From Aeoliella mucimassa (GTDB taxonomy: Bacteria; Planctomycetota; Planctomycetia; Pirellulales; Lacipirellulaceae), in contig NZ_CP036278.1 of assembly GCF_007748035.1 (NCBI RefSeq), positions 5,642,001-5,706,000 on the forward strand: a stretch of 64,000 bases of DNA, written 5' to 3'. Made by a program: the position numbers and the translations under genes. Under the pieces are notes generated by a model, which searched no databases, was not told the DNA's origin, and worked only from the letters and a program-made list of their open reading frames with translations. The stretch's first letter is position 1, and every line of letters begins with the position of its first letter. This document shows, piece after piece, positions 51,121 to 60,751 of this stretch.

Positions 51121-52017
51121 ATGAGCATCCTGCGTACTTCGAAGTTAACGCACCGCTACGGCTCTCGCCGGGGGATTCAGGACGTTGACCTCGAAGTTGG
51201 CCCTGGCGAGATCTTTGGCTTTCTCGGTCCCAACGGGGCGGGTAAATCGACTACCATCCGACTGTTGATGGGGTTTCTGCGACCGCAACAGGGAGCCGCC
51301 GAGATCGTTGGCCTCGATTGCTGGCGACAAAGTGCCAAGGTGAAACGCCAGGTCGGTTACCTGCCAGGCGATCTGCGGTTGTACCCCTGGCTTAGTCTGA
51401 AGTCGGGAGCGACGTTAGTATCGCGGGTGCGGGGCGTGGACCTGCGACCTAGAGCCGAGGAGCTGGCGAAGCGGTTCGAGCTGGAACCGACGCTGACCGT
51501 GGGCAAGATGTCGCGTGGCACTCGCCAGAAACTCGGCCTCGTGCTCGCCATGGCCCATCGCCCGAAGCTATTGATTCTCGACGAACCCACCTCGGGGCTC
51601 GATCCGCTGATGCAAGCCGAGCTGGCCAAGCTACTGCGGGAAGCGGCCGCCGAAGGGAGCACCGTGTTCTTTTCGAGCCATACGCTCAGCGAAGTCGACT
51701 CGTTGTGCGACCGCGTTGCGATCATCCGCCAGGGAAGTCTAGTGACCGACGACTCGTTGGAGTCGCTCCGGGCGCAGGCACCTCGTATTGTGGAGCTTAC
51801 CTACGACCGCGCGATGGCCATCGAGAAGATCGAGTTGCCATCGATACTCAAACAACTGGAAGTGGTCGGCAGCACCCTCATCTGCGAACTGCAGGGGGCG
51901 ACTCCCCCTTTGGTGCAATGGGCCAGCCAGCAACCGCTTACCGACATACGCATCGGCCCGCCTGATCTCGAACGCCTGTTCCACGACCTGTATCACTCGG
52001 AAGAGGCCGCACCATGA
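51121..52017 (+). CDS. ABC transporter ATP-binding protein
   Basis: The protein has 298 residues from ATG 51121 (MSILRTSKLTHRYG). The nucleotide-binding domain has Walker A GFLGPNGAGKSTTIRLLMGF, Q-loop region YLPGDLRLYPWLSL, signature KMSRGTRQKLGL, Walker B LLILDEPTSGLDP and H-loop FFSSHTLSEVD. The signature starts MSRGT rather than LSGGQ. The last ~60 residues form a small extra domain, as in CcmA/DrrA-type exporters. It shares a four-base overlap (ATGA) with the permease gene. Confidence 0.92.
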   Translation: MSILRTSKLTHRYGSRRGIQDVDLEVGPGEIFGFLGPNGAGKSTTIRLLMGFLRPQQGAAEIVGLDCWRQSAKVKRQVGYLPGDLRLYPWLSLKSGATLVSRVRGVDLRPRAEELAKRFELEPTLTVGKMSRGTRQKLGLVLAMAHRPKLLILDEPTSGLDPLMQAELAKLLREAAAEGSTVFFSSHTLSEVDSLCDRVAIIRQGSLVTDDSLESLRAQAPRIVELTYDRAMAIEKIELPSILKQLEVVGSTLICELQGATPPLVQWASQQPLTDIRIGPPDLERLFHDLYHSEEAAP

Positions 52018-52829
52018 ACATCGGGCTGCTAGGCAAGACCTTACGCGAAGTACGACTCGGCACTGCGATGATTGCTCTGGGGCTGTTCGGCGTGAACATC
52101 CTGCTCACGGTACTCATTCCCAAAGTGGAAGAGAACATGGGCCGCGTGTTCGACCGTATCCCACTCGCGAAGACCATGCTGCAAGCGCTGCTTGGCACCG
52201 AGTTTGGCGACAATATGACCGCCCAGGCGATGTCGGCCGTGCTATGGGTGCACCCCATCGTGCTGGCGCTGCTGTGGTATCACGCGATTAGCGTCTCGAC
52301 TCGCTTTCCAGCGGGGGAGACCGAGCGGGCGACGGTCGATTTTCTGTTGGGCTTGCCGGTAAGTCGCTGGCAAGTCTATTGGACCGAAGTGTTGGTGTTC
52401 ATCTCCACTGGTGTCGTGCTGATAGCCACCGGTTTTATCGGTCACCGCCTGGCTTCGCCGGCCATGCCCGAAGATATGCGTCCCGACGCAATGACCTCGC
52501 TAATGATCATGTCGAACATGCTATGCGTTTATCTGGCGGTCGGCGGCATCGGCTTTTGCGTGTCGTCGTTCCAGAGCAAGCGAGGGCATGCCATCGCCAT
52601 CGTATTCGCGATTGTGTTGGTGTCGTTCCTGCTGAACTTCGCTGCCCAGTTGTGGGACGAAGTCAAGCCGTTCGCGTTCCTCGGCATCCTGCAGTACTAC
52701 CGACCGGCAGTGATCATGGGGAACGGAGAGTACCCCATCGGCGATGTGCTGGTGTTACTGGGGATTGCTACGGTCGGGCTGGTTGCTGGGAGCCAAACGA
52801 CTTCGCACCGCAGCATCTGCACGACTTAG
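52014..52829 (+). CDS. ABC-2-type transporter permease
   Basis: The protein has 271 residues. Six likely membrane helices are seen: LGLFGVNILLTVLIP, AVLWVHPIVLALLWYHAI, LVFISTGVVLIATGFIG, NMLCVYLAVGGIGFCVSSF, IAIVFAIVLVSFLLNFAA and VLVLLGIATVGLVAGS. A cytoplasmic coupling stretch (RFPAGETERATVDFLLGLPV) lies between helices two and three, as in ABC-2 exporters. It starts in the ATPase stop codon, so translation is coupled. Substrate unknown. Confidence 0.85.
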   Translation: MNIGLLGKTLREVRLGTAMIALGLFGVNILLTVLIPKVEENMGRVFDRIPLAKTMLQALLGTEFGDNMTAQAMSAVLWVHPIVLALLWYHAISVSTRFPAGETERATVDFLLGLPVSRWQVYWTEVLVFISTGVVLIATGFIGHRLASPAMPEDMRPDAMTSLMIMSNMLCVYLAVGGIGFCVSSFQSKRGHAIAIVFAIVLVSFLLNFAAQLWDEVKPFAFLGILQYYRPAVIMGNGEYPIGDVLVLLGIATVGLVAGSQTTSHRSICTT

Positions 52830-52839
52830 CGTAAGTCGC

Positions 52840-52863
52840 CCGTCCACGTACTGACGTGGACGG
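52840..52863. terminator. Hairpin between convergent genes
   Basis: CCGTCCACGT (52840-52849), loop ACTG and ACGTGGACGG (52854-52863) form a perfect 10-base-pair stem. No T run follows on either strand, so it may work with Rho or as an RNA end stabiliser. Confidence 0.5.
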
Positions 52864-52920
52864 TCACTCTTCCCGTGGTTCACAAGCAACTAGCTTGGCA
52901 AAGTTCTAACCAATAAGTGG

Positions 52921-54570
52921 TTAGGAGCCGGGCTTCTGGAGCTCCACCGTGCGGGGCCAACCTTTGAACTGCTCGGCGTCGGGCTTGGTGACGTCGGCCT
53001 CGCGGGGCCAGCATTCGAAGGTCGCGGTGCTCGCCTGTTTGTCGAACCGGACGAGCCCATACCCTTCGGCCCGATCGCCCGGTTCGGCGTTCGCGTATGC
53101 GTGCATGGTGATTTTGTTGCCGAAGCCATCGAGGTAATCGCCGGTGAGTTCGAGCGGGCTGTCGACATCGGGATTCCCGCCCGGCTGGCCATCGACTGGC
53201 GCCCACCAGCGGCCGTAAATGGTGTTCACGATCGCAGGCGAGGCGAAGGCCCAGCCGCCGTCGCGGTACTCGTCGGCACCATACTCCAACAGCATGGCGA
53301 TGTGCTGATCGCCCGCCAGATGCACCGCGCCTGACTTACCGATAAGTCGCACTGCTGCGTTGCGTCCGGTTTGCGGCCAGCCATTCGAATCGAGATCGCA
53401 GTACAGGCGGTTATTCTTCGAGCCATGCAGGTGAGGCCCGCCGCAGAACACGGTTTGCGAGAGCACTACCTTCTGCTCGCCCGGCGTGCGATCGGTGGCC
53501 CACTCTTCCAGGAACTTGAGCTGACGATCACCAAGCAGCTTTAGCCCCGCAACGTCGAGCGAGCTAGGATCGTAGTCGGGCGTGGTGATATGGTCGGGGC
53601 GGGGACCTTGCTGTGGAATCTTGCCTGCTGGGCCCGATTTGAACTTGCGGTCTTCGAGAATCGCAAAGTCGAGCCCCGCGTAATGCAGCCGAGTGAAGTA
53701 GACGCCGATGCCTTGCTCGATGGGCGCGGGATCGACCGGATCGGGGAGATGCCAGGTTTGGCACCGCTCGACCATTTTCACGTACTCCGGATGGTAGGTG
53801 TATCCGCCGTCGGACGCACCGGATAAGGTCGACACCTTGCCATTCTCGCCCCACAGGTTGGGCTGGCCGATGTCGTGGTCGTCGGGAATCGTCACGCAGG
53901 GGCGATCGCGAAGCACGTCGCGAAACTGCAGGCCAAACTTCAGCCAGGCGGCCGTGTGCTCGCGGTGATCGTAGCTTTGGTCGCCCGCGAAGAACAGCAG
54001 GTCGGGATCTTGATGCTTGAGATTGCGAACAAAGTTGGGACGCATCCCGCGATCGCGATTGGAATTGCACGAGAGCACGGCCACCTTGATCTCACGCTGG
54101 TCTACTGGATTGGCCCGCACGAGTCCCGTGAAGCTCGCCTTTTCGCCATGACTCAGGCGGTAGGCGACTGCTTGTGATTCGTCCCAATCGTCCACCCGAA
54201 AGTGGGCCGACCAGCCGAGGTCGTGCACGGGAGCCTCAGCGACTTGCTCCCAACCGTTGCCGCGATCGAGTTCGAGCCGCACGGTTCGCGACTCATTAGG
54301 GTAAAGTGGATAGAGCTGTGCGGTGAGTTTCAGCGTGCCTTCCGAGACGGTATAGACACCGAAAGCGACCACCTGATCGCGCGGTACCTTCACATCGATA
54401 ATCGGCGAAGCTTCGCGGTTCCACCAATCATTCACACAGACCGTGTCGAGCTTTTTGAAGGGGGCCACCACTGGTGGGGGGCCAATGGCATCGTCGGCTG
54501 CCTGAGTGTTGGGGGAGGCAAACGCGACAACAACGGCCAGCAACGCTAGCCAAACAAGGCGAGAAGACAT
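52921..54570 (-). CDS. Secreted PhoD-like metallophosphoesterase
   Basis: The protein has 549 residues with signal peptide LVWLALLAVVVAFASPNTQA. The family pattern is FFAGDQSYDH, a metal-site Asp in VTIPDDHDIGQPNLWGENG and a His motif in VHLAGDQHIAMLLEYG, as in PhoD alkaline phosphatases and related phosphodiesterases. An N-terminal beta domain (30-160) precedes the catalytic part. It should release phosphate from organic phosphates outside the cell. It lies 141 bases after serS on the same strand. Confidence 0.8.
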   Translation of the reverse strand: MSSRLVWLALLAVVVAFASPNTQAADDAIGPPPVVAPFKKLDTVCVNDWWNREASPIIDVKVPRDQVVAFGVYTVSEGTLKLTAQLYPLYPNESRTVRLELDRGNGWEQVAEAPVHDLGWSAHFRVDDWDESQAVAYRLSHGEKASFTGLVRANPVDQREIKVAVLSCNSNRDRGMRPNFVRNLKHQDPDLLFFAGDQSYDHREHTAAWLKFGLQFRDVLRDRPCVTIPDDHDIGQPNLWGENGKVSTLSGASDGGYTYHPEYVKMVERCQTWHLPDPVDPAPIEQGIGVYFTRLHYAGLDFAILEDRKFKSGPAGKIPQQGPRPDHITTPDYDPSSLDVAGLKLLGDRQLKFLEEWATDRTPGEQKVVLSQTVFCGGPHLHGSKNNRLYCDLDSNGWPQTGRNAAVRLIGKSGAVHLAGDQHIAMLLEYGADEYRDGGWAFASPAIVNTIYGRWWAPVDGQPGGNPDVDSPLELTGDYLDGFGNKITMHAYANAEPGDRAEGYGLVRFDKQASTATFECWPREADVTKPDAEQFKGWPRTVELQKPGS

Positions 54571-54711
54571 GATGGAGAGTCCGCGGTTGAAGGCTGATTC
54601 AGTGGGGTCGGCACCTAATAAAGTGCCATCGCGACGTGAATTTGTCGAACTTTTTTCCCAACGAGCCCCAATCGCCCTCTAATAAACGCCCAATGCGACT
54701 TGGCCGATTGG

Positions 54712-56007
54712 CTACTCGTCGTCGGTATCGATCGCGCCGATGCGTTCCTTGCCCACCCACTTTTGCAGCACCTCAGGCACCATGATCGAGCCGTCGGCGT
54801 GCTGGCAGTTCTCCATAATGGCAATCAAAGCCCGGCTGACCGCGATGGCGGTGCCGTTGAGGGTGTGCACAAAGTTGGTGCCTTTTTCGCCCTTGGTCTT
54901 GTAGCGAATATTGAGCCGGCGAGCCTGGTAGTCGGTGCAGTTCGAGGTGCTTGTCACCTCGCCATACTCACCACCATGGCCGCGACCTGGCATCCAGGCT
55001 TCGAGGTCGAACTTGCGATACGCGGGGCCACCGAGATCGCCGGTAGCAATGTCGATCACCCGGTAAGGAATGCCGAGTTCGTCGAACAGGCCGCATTCGA
55101 GATCGCAGAAGTAGTTGTGCATGTCTTCACTCTGCTCCGGCGTGGTGAAGGCAAACATCTCGATCTTGGTAAACTGATGCACCCGGTACAGCCCGCGCGA
55201 TTGCCGGCCAGCGGCCCCCGCTTCGGTGCGGTAGCAGTGGCTGATGCCGCAGAGCTTGATCGGCAGGTCTTCTTCGTCGATCACCTGTCCGGCGTACAGA
55301 CCACCGAGGGTAATTTCGGCCGTGGCGACGAGGTTGAGATCGAAATTCTCGACGCTGTAAATCTGAGTTTCCGGCCCACGCGGTACAAAGCCGACCCCCT
55401 GCACGATTTCGCCGCGTGCCAGGTCGGGGGTGATGGTGGGGATGAAGCCTTCCTTCATCAGGTACTCGACCGCAAATTGTTGCAATGCTAGCTCTAGTAG
55501 CACCGCTTCGTTTTGCAGGAAGTAGAAACCATGCCCAGCGATGCGTGCTCCCCCCTCAAGGTCGATCAGCTTGTGCTGTTCGCCGAGTTCCACGTGGTCC
55601 TGGACTGGGAACGACATCTTTGGCACTTCCACCGCACCGCGACGTAGCTCGCGGCTATCCTCCTCGCCGCCGCGGGGCGAGTCGGGGTGGGTCATGTTGG
55701 GAATATGGCTGTAAATCGTGGTCGCTTCGGCCACGATGGTGTCGATTTCCGACTGCTTGTCGTCTTTTTGCTCCCGCAGCGCCCGGCCTTCTTCTTTGCG
55801 GGCTTCGCGTTCGGCATCGTCTTTGGCCTTGCCGATCGACTTACTAACCTCGTTGGCTTTTCTGGAGAGCTCTTCGACCTCCTGCTGCAGCTCGCGTCGC
55901 TTGGTTTCCAAAGCGGCGTAGCGAGCGACATCGGCCTTTACGCCGCGAATGTCGCAGTTTTCCTGAACCAGTTCCACGTTCTCCAGAATGAACCGAGGGT
56001 CAAGCAT
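54712..56007 (-). CDS. serS: Seryl-tRNA synthetase
   Basis: The protein has 431 residues from ATG 56007 (MLDPRFILENVELVQEN); upstream open reading to 56328 is not translated. The N-terminal coiled-coil arm that grips the long variable arm of tRNA-Ser spans about 30-100. The class II core has motif 2 CYRTEAGAAGRQSRGLYRVH, and GPAYRKFDLEAWMPG and LNGTAIAVSRALIAIMENCQ (motif 3). It is divergent from clpS across 187 bases. Confidence 0.97.
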   Translation of the reverse strand: MLDPRFILENVELVQENCDIRGVKADVARYAALETKRRELQQEVEELSRKANEVSKSIGKAKDDAEREARKEEGRALREQKDDKQSEIDTIVAEATTIYSHIPNMTHPDSPRGGEEDSRELRRGAVEVPKMSFPVQDHVELGEQHKLIDLEGGARIAGHGFYFLQNEAVLLELALQQFAVEYLMKEGFIPTITPDLARGEIVQGVGFVPRGPETQIYSVENFDLNLVATAEITLGGLYAGQVIDEEDLPIKLCGISHCYRTEAGAAGRQSRGLYRVHQFTKIEMFAFTTPEQSEDMHNYFCDLECGLFDELGIPYRVIDIATGDLGGPAYRKFDLEAWMPGRGHGGEYGEVTSTSNCTDYQARRLNIRYKTKGEKGTNFVHTLNGTAIAVSRALIAIMENCQHADGSIMVPEVLQKWVGKERIGAIDTDDE

Positions 56008-56194
56008 GGCAGGTATCGAGTTTCCAAGCAGGGGGCAGGGCAGATTAGTTGGGCATGATGGTCGCCAGACAATCGAACCAATATACTCAGAACTAGGGCT
56101 TGTCACCACCGCCGGTGCCCCCCGCCTGGCGGACGCGACGAACGAGCCCGCACTTCCTCTTCCCCCGGAACTAGCAACCTCGGCAGGTGCCAAC

Positions 56195-56572
56195 ATGGAC
56201 GATAACCCAATGAACCCCTTCGACGACGACCCCAATACGGACGATGGGGGTACGTCGACCGTGGTGGCCCCGAAGAAAAAACGCCAGGCCGACCGCGACG
56301 CCCGCGAGGTGCCTCGGTACCACGTCATCCTGTGGGATTCCGACGATCATACCTTCGATTACGTCGAAAAAATGCTTCGCGAGCTGTTTGGGCACACCAA
56401 AGAGCAGTGCGAAAAAATCGCCAAAGCGGTCGACGAAGAGGGCCGGGCGATCGTGCTCACCACCACCAAAGAGCACGCAGAACTCAAGCGAGACCAGATT
56501 CATGCGTACGGCAAAGACAATCTCGAAGGGAGCAAAGGCTCGATGTGGGCCACGATTGAGTCGGCGGATTAA
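56195..56572 (+). CDS. clpS: ATP-dependent Clp protease adaptor ClpS
   Basis: The protein has 125 residues from ATG 56195 with AGGTG upstream. The ClpS domain (~45-120) is YHVILWDSDDHTFDYVEKML, then LFGHTKEQCEKIAKAVDEEG and an ending KRDQIHAYG. It binds N-degron substrates and delivers them to ClpA- or ClpC-type unfoldases. The N-terminal ~40 residues are acidic then basic (PKKKRQADRDAREV) and probably flexible. The substrate pocket has Asp-Asp (SDDHTF) where many homologues have Asn-Asp. Confidence 0.93.
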   Translation: MDDNPMNPFDDDPNTDDGGTSTVVAPKKKRQADRDAREVPRYHVILWDSDDHTFDYVEKMLRELFGHTKEQCEKIAKAVDEEGRAIVLTTTKEHAELKRDQIHAYGKDNLEGSKGSMWATIESAD

Positions 56573-56874
56573 AGCGATTGGGAAGTTTCGAATCGAGAAT
56601 TTGCAAAGTGGAGAGGGGAGCCGATGGATTGGAGCAGCCAAGAGCTACGGGGCCGAACCAAGCAGTACGCCTTGCGGGTATTCCAAGTTTCCGGCGAGAC
56701 TCCATCGCATCTTGCCAGTTGCGCAGGGCGGTCCGACGATCTGCTCCGAAATCCAAGCCCCACTTTTGAAGGAATGGGGAGAACTGCTTAGAATAGTGGA
56801 CACTTCCATCCAGAAACGTAGCGATATAACGCGATACGTTCCCCATTCCCCCTTCGAAAATCATTCGGTCGTCG

Positions 56875-58185
56875 ATGAAGCTCAAAACGCACACGCTTGG
56901 TTGCAAGGTCAACCAGTACGAAACCGAGTACCTTCGTGAAGGGTTGCAGTCGATCGGCTACACCGATGCCGAGGGGAGCGAAGCGGCCGACTTGTGCATT
57001 GTGAACACCTGCACCGTCACCGGCGAAGGGGATTCGAAAAGTCGGCAGGTGATTCGCCGCATGGCCCGCGAGAATCCGGCCGCCAAGATCGTGGTGATGG
57101 GCTGCTACGCGACGCGGGCGCCGGAAGAAGTGAAGGCTCTGCCCGGCGTGACCGAGGTGCTGACCGACAAGCGAGAGCTGCCCGACCTGCTTGGCCGCTT
57201 CGGCGTGACCGACGTTCCGACCGGCATCAGCGGCTTCGGCGCCAGGCACCGCGCTTACGTGAAAGTACAGGATGGCTGCATGCTGCGATGCAGTTTCTGT
57301 ATCATCCCTCACGTACGTCCGAAGCTTACCAGTCGCCCGATGCAGCACATCGAAGACGAAGTCCGCCGGCTGGTCGATAGCGGCTATCGCGAAGTGGTGC
57401 TCACCGGAATCCACCTGGGGCACTACGGGGTCGACTTCAATCGTCTGAAACCCAAGAGCGAGTGGACCCGCCTGGCGCATCTGATGCACCGCCTGGCCGA
57501 ATTGCCGGGCGACTTTCGTGTGCGACTTTCCAGCATCGAAGCTACCGAGGTCACGCGCGAGCTGCTCGACGTGATGGCAGCGTTCCCCGAGAAAATCTGC
57601 CCCCACCTGCACATCAGTATGCAGTCGGGAAGCGACAGCGTGCTGCGGCGCATGCGTCGGCGGTGGGGTAGCCAGCGGTTTATCGATCGTTGCCGGATGT
57701 TCCAACAACGACTCGACCGCCCGGCCATTACGACTGACATTATCGTAGGATTCCCCGGCGAGACCGAAGCGGAGTTTCTGGAGACGGTCGAAGTGTCGCG
57801 CGAGGTTGGCTTTTCAAAGATCCATATCTTTCCGTTTAGCGCTCGCCGTGGAACGCCTGCCGCTGATTTGCCGAATCAGTTGCCGAAGCCGCTGAAGCAG
57901 GAGCGTGTGCATCGCCTGGCCGAGGTCGAAGCCGAGCTGCGCGACGACTACTTTCGCTCGCTAGCGGGGATGCCGCTCAAGGTGATGGTGGAATCGCCGG
58001 TGGATGCGGAGACGCATGGCTCCTCCGATACCGAAGTGCGATACGTCGGAACTTCGTGCAGATACGCTCCAGTGGAGTTCCTGGCCAATCGTTCGCTCGA
58101 AGGGGAGTTCGTCGACGTGCTGGCAGGCGAAGTGCAGGATGGTAGAATCGTGGCTAAAGAGACGAACCTGGTCGAAACCATCTAG
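56875..58185 (+). CDS. mtaB: tRNA t6A37 methylthiotransferase MtaB
   Basis: The protein has 436 residues. The N-terminal methylthiotransferase domain carries three iron-sulfur cysteines (TLGCKVNQ, IVNTCTVTG, VVMGCYA). The radical SAM cluster is DGCMLRCSFCIIPHVRP, giving CxxxCxxC. A C-terminal TRAM-like region follows (PVEFLANRSLEGEFVDVLAG). Short linker length and CKVNQYE place it in the MtaB/YqeV group rather than MiaB or RimO. It adds a methylthio group to t6A37 in ANN-decoding tRNAs. It lies 36 bases before the next gene. Confidence 0.9.
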   Translation: MKLKTHTLGCKVNQYETEYLREGLQSIGYTDAEGSEAADLCIVNTCTVTGEGDSKSRQVIRRMARENPAAKIVVMGCYATRAPEEVKALPGVTEVLTDKRELPDLLGRFGVTDVPTGISGFGARHRAYVKVQDGCMLRCSFCIIPHVRPKLTSRPMQHIEDEVRRLVDSGYREVVLTGIHLGHYGVDFNRLKPKSEWTRLAHLMHRLAELPGDFRVRLSSIEATEVTRELLDVMAAFPEKICPHLHISMQSGSDSVLRRMRRRWGSQRFIDRCRMFQQRLDRPAITTDIIVGFPGETEAEFLETVEVSREVGFSKIHIFPFSARRGTPAADLPNQLPKPLKQERVHRLAEVEAELRDDYFRSLAGMPLKVMVESPVDAETHGSSDTEVRYVGTSCRYAPVEFLANRSLEGEFVDVLAGEVQDGRIVAKETNLVETI

Positions 58186-58221
58186 TCGGCTAGGGCGATC
58201 CTATTAGCCCCGCAGGCCGGC

Positions 58222-59385
58222 ATGTCGAACACGCCACGCAACACGTCCTCCGATCCTCCCGAAACGGATAGCGATCAAGAAGTTCAGGCAACACCGAGTG
58301 TGCACCCAAGCGTGTACGACGACCTGTTCCGTAAAAGCTGGTTCGTGCTGTGGGGCATGGTAGCTCCTGTGGGATTCTTGTTCGCCGCCGGCGGATATGG
58401 TGGGATCGATATGTGGCAATCAGGCCAATTCGGGGTCTACTGCATCTTGCTGTATGAGTTCGCTGCGATGATTTGGGTGTATCCCTTGATTGCTTTCAGC
58501 ACCGCGGGGCTTGCCTACCAGACGTTTCGTGATCGAGAGCAACCTGTTCCGCTCTGGGTAAGTATCGCCGTATTAACAGGTGCGTTTTTATGGCTTGAGT
58601 TGTACGTCGTCTGGTGTGGAGGGGTCGGCTATGAAATGGAAGGTCCAGCAACTTGGGTGTTTACAACCTTGTTTACTTGCCCACTCGTTGGGGTGATTGG
58701 TATTCAGCCGCTTATCGCCCTTGGTGTGATTGCAAAGGGATCGCAGGCAACAGAAGATGCGAATGCTCTGAAGTGGTACACCGTCGTGCTGGTGCTGTCC
58801 GGCATTGGAATGCTGGTAGGATTTTTTGTAGTTTTATTCGCCTGTGCATTCTGCGCTGCCCCGCTTGCGCTGGTGACGTACTTGTATGCGAGCAAAGAGA
58901 TCCTGAAATCGCTTGGCGCTCGCTGGCGGGTCTCGATATCGACATTGCTGCTGGTCTTCACATGGCTGTCGGCTAATTTTGCTGCCTGGCGACTGGCGGT
59001 GCTCGCCGCAATCGAGTCGTACAATCGATTACCAACCGAGCCGCCAAGTGGTTGCTTTATTGTGACTGCCTCGGCACATGGACATCGCACGCTGGTCGGC
59101 TCGCAAGATATGGGGCATGCGTTTCCCGTTACCCGACAGTTGCAGCGACTCAAAGCAGCCGAAATCCTGTTGGCCACGACACTGCCGGGCACGCATCGCG
59201 GGCTCCGCAAGGTCTACGATTGCGTTGGCCCACCACTTGCGCGGATGATTTGTAATCGCTGGCTGGCCGACCTGTCGTACTTGATGCTCAAACCGCTGGA
59301 GTGGGCCATGCTCGGCCTGCTGCGAGTTGCCCGAGTGCCGAGTAACACGATTACTGCTGTCTATCGGTCGAGTCACTGTAAGTAG
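58222..59385 (+). CDS. Multi-pass membrane protein with C-terminal CFIVTAS domain
   Basis: The protein has 387 residues. Six or seven hydrophobic segments cover ~35-275 (VLWGMVAPVGFLFAAGGYG, YCILLYEFAAMIWVYPL, LVLSGIGMLVGFFVVLFACA among them). The last ~110 residues form a soluble domain starting PPSGCFIVTASAHGHRT. The CFI(A/V)TA(A/S) motif marks a family of short domains of unknown function, also found fused to other domains. The domain then has VTRQLQRLKAAEILLATTLP and GPPLARMICNRWLADL. It is probably co-transcribed with mtaB. The role is unknown. Confidence 0.6.
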   Translation: MSNTPRNTSSDPPETDSDQEVQATPSVHPSVYDDLFRKSWFVLWGMVAPVGFLFAAGGYGGIDMWQSGQFGVYCILLYEFAAMIWVYPLIAFSTAGLAYQTFRDREQPVPLWVSIAVLTGAFLWLELYVVWCGGVGYEMEGPATWVFTTLFTCPLVGVIGIQPLIALGVIAKGSQATEDANALKWYTVVLVLSGIGMLVGFFVVLFACAFCAAPLALVTYLYASKEILKSLGARWRVSISTLLLVFTWLSANFAAWRLAVLAAIESYNRLPTEPPSGCFIVTASAHGHRTLVGSQDMGHAFPVTRQLQRLKAAEILLATTLPGTHRGLRKVYDCVGPPLARMICNRWLADLSYLMLKPLEWAMLGLLRVARVPSNTITAVYRSSHCK

Positions 59386-59411
59386 CGAGTCTTCCGACGA
59401 AGGAGCTACGA

Positions 59412-59759
59412 CTATAGTCGACTCTCCTCGATCACCCCAATGCCGACGATTTTGCGACCTTCGCGAATCGCGAACTGTCGCCCGACGGGGAACTCGCCAT
59501 TCGCGAGCATTTTTAGGTGCCGACAGATCCAGATCCGGCACTCCACCCGCTGACCGTCGGCCACTCGGTCGGGCTGGTCGAACCAGTAGATCGCGTCCCA
59601 GTCGCGCCGAGGGACGTCGGCCAGTTGCCAGCTGAACTGCCCCAGGAAGTGAGGCTCGAAGGGGTGCCGACGCCCACCGAACTCGCTCGGGATAAGCATC
59701 ACGCTTGCGCGGAGATCGTAATCGGTTTGTTCATCAAACCGCTTGGGGGCACGACTCAT
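59412..59759 (-). CDS. Orphan EF-Tu C-terminal-domain-like protein
   Basis: The protein has 115 residues from ATG 59759. Its whole length resembles the third domain of elongation factor Tu: DYDLRASVMLIPSEFGGRRH, FLGQFSWQLADVP, then LKMLANGEFPVGRQFAIREG and KIVGIGVIEE. There is no GTPase domain. Standalone copies of this barrel have been noted in some bacteria, but their role is unclear. The start overlaps the stop of the DUF4349 gene by four bases, so translation is coupled. Confidence 0.75.
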   Translation of the reverse strand: MSRAPKRFDEQTDYDLRASVMLIPSEFGGRRHPFEPHFLGQFSWQLADVPRRDWDAIYWFDQPDRVADGQRVECRIWICRHLKMLANGEFPVGRQFAIREGRKIVGIGVIEESRL

Positions 59760-60652
59760 GAAACCGATCCCGCCTGCTTCCTGCGGCGACGCCATACCCA
59801 CCAGGGGGCGACGACCACCAACACCACTACCAGCCAGGGAGCACACGCAGTGAGTACCAGTAATAGATTCTTGCCGAATGTCAGAAGTCCATTGGCGGAG
59901 TCTTGGAACGTATTGGCTAGTTCGGTGCCGAACTTCGGTGCCTGCGGTGGGGTATAGTTTTTTTCTTCCCGGATGCTCAGAGTGACCGTGGTAAGCTCCG
60001 CCCGATCGGTCAGGTAACGTAAGCGACCTTCCATCTGTTCGATTTCGGTTCGCACTCGCGATAGTTCGCGCTCGACCTCGATTACGTCCTTGATTTCACC
60101 TTTGTTGCTATCGAGCAGTTCGAGAACTCGCTGTTCGAGCTTCTGCTTGCTACGAATGCGGGCTTCGAGGTCGACGTACTCCTCGGTGACATCCTGAGTG
60201 TCGCGTTTTAAGTTCTCTGGCACTCCCATGTCGCCGGTCGATTGTAGGAACGACTCAAACGAGGCCACTGGGATTCGAACCACCCAGGTGCCGGAGCGTC
60301 GATCGCCTTGATTGAGATTCACGTTCGAACTGGCGATAAAGCCGCCATGCTTCTTCACCAAGACCGAGACGGCTGACTCCATCTGGTCGAAGTTATCGAC
60401 CACAATGTCGACCGTCGCGGTGTAGATGAGCTTGCGATTCTCGGCGGCCGATGTCGCCTCGTTGGGTGAATCGGCGTCGCTAGCGGTGTCGTCCATCGGG
60501 ACTTGGCTGTAAGACTCGGCCGAAGCCAGGCTGGCTGGGCTGCGTGACACCTTGGCACTTTCGCGGGCAGCAGATCTAGTGTAGTCGCTCCCGGACTCTG
60601 CACACCCACCCGCGACCAGGAGAATGACTGCTGCTATCGCCATCCGCATCAT
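59756..60652 (-). CDS. DUF4349 lipoprotein
   Basis: The protein has 298 residues from ATG 60652 with AAGGAA upstream. The N-terminus (MRMAIAAVILLVAGGCAES) is a lipoprotein signal with Cys in LVAGGC. The DUF4349 domain (~70-240) starts RKLIYTATVDIVVDNFDQME. A long coiled-coil-like helix is inserted (RIRSKQKLEQRVLELLDSNK, VERELSRVRTEIEQMEGRLR), and one C-terminal membrane helix follows (LLLVLTACAPWLVVVLVVVA) with basic residues behind it. It would therefore be anchored at both ends. Function unknown. Confidence 0.78.
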   Translation of the reverse strand: MMRMAIAAVILLVAGGCAESGSDYTRSAARESAKVSRSPASLASAESYSQVPMDDTASDADSPNEATSAAENRKLIYTATVDIVVDNFDQMESAVSVLVKKHGGFIASSNVNLNQGDRRSGTWVVRIPVASFESFLQSTGDMGVPENLKRDTQDVTEEYVDLEARIRSKQKLEQRVLELLDSNKGEIKDVIEVERELSRVRTEIEQMEGRLRYLTDRAELTTVTLSIREEKNYTPPQAPKFGTELANTFQDSANGLLTFGKNLLLVLTACAPWLVVVLVVVAPWWVWRRRRKQAGSVS

Positions 60653-60751
60653 GGGGAATTCCTTTACAAAAGTGCTATATTTCGCGCATCGAAGCAGCGT
60701 ACCCCGTTTAGACGCACCCCATCCACGAAAAGTTCCCTAGTCTCTTCGCTT

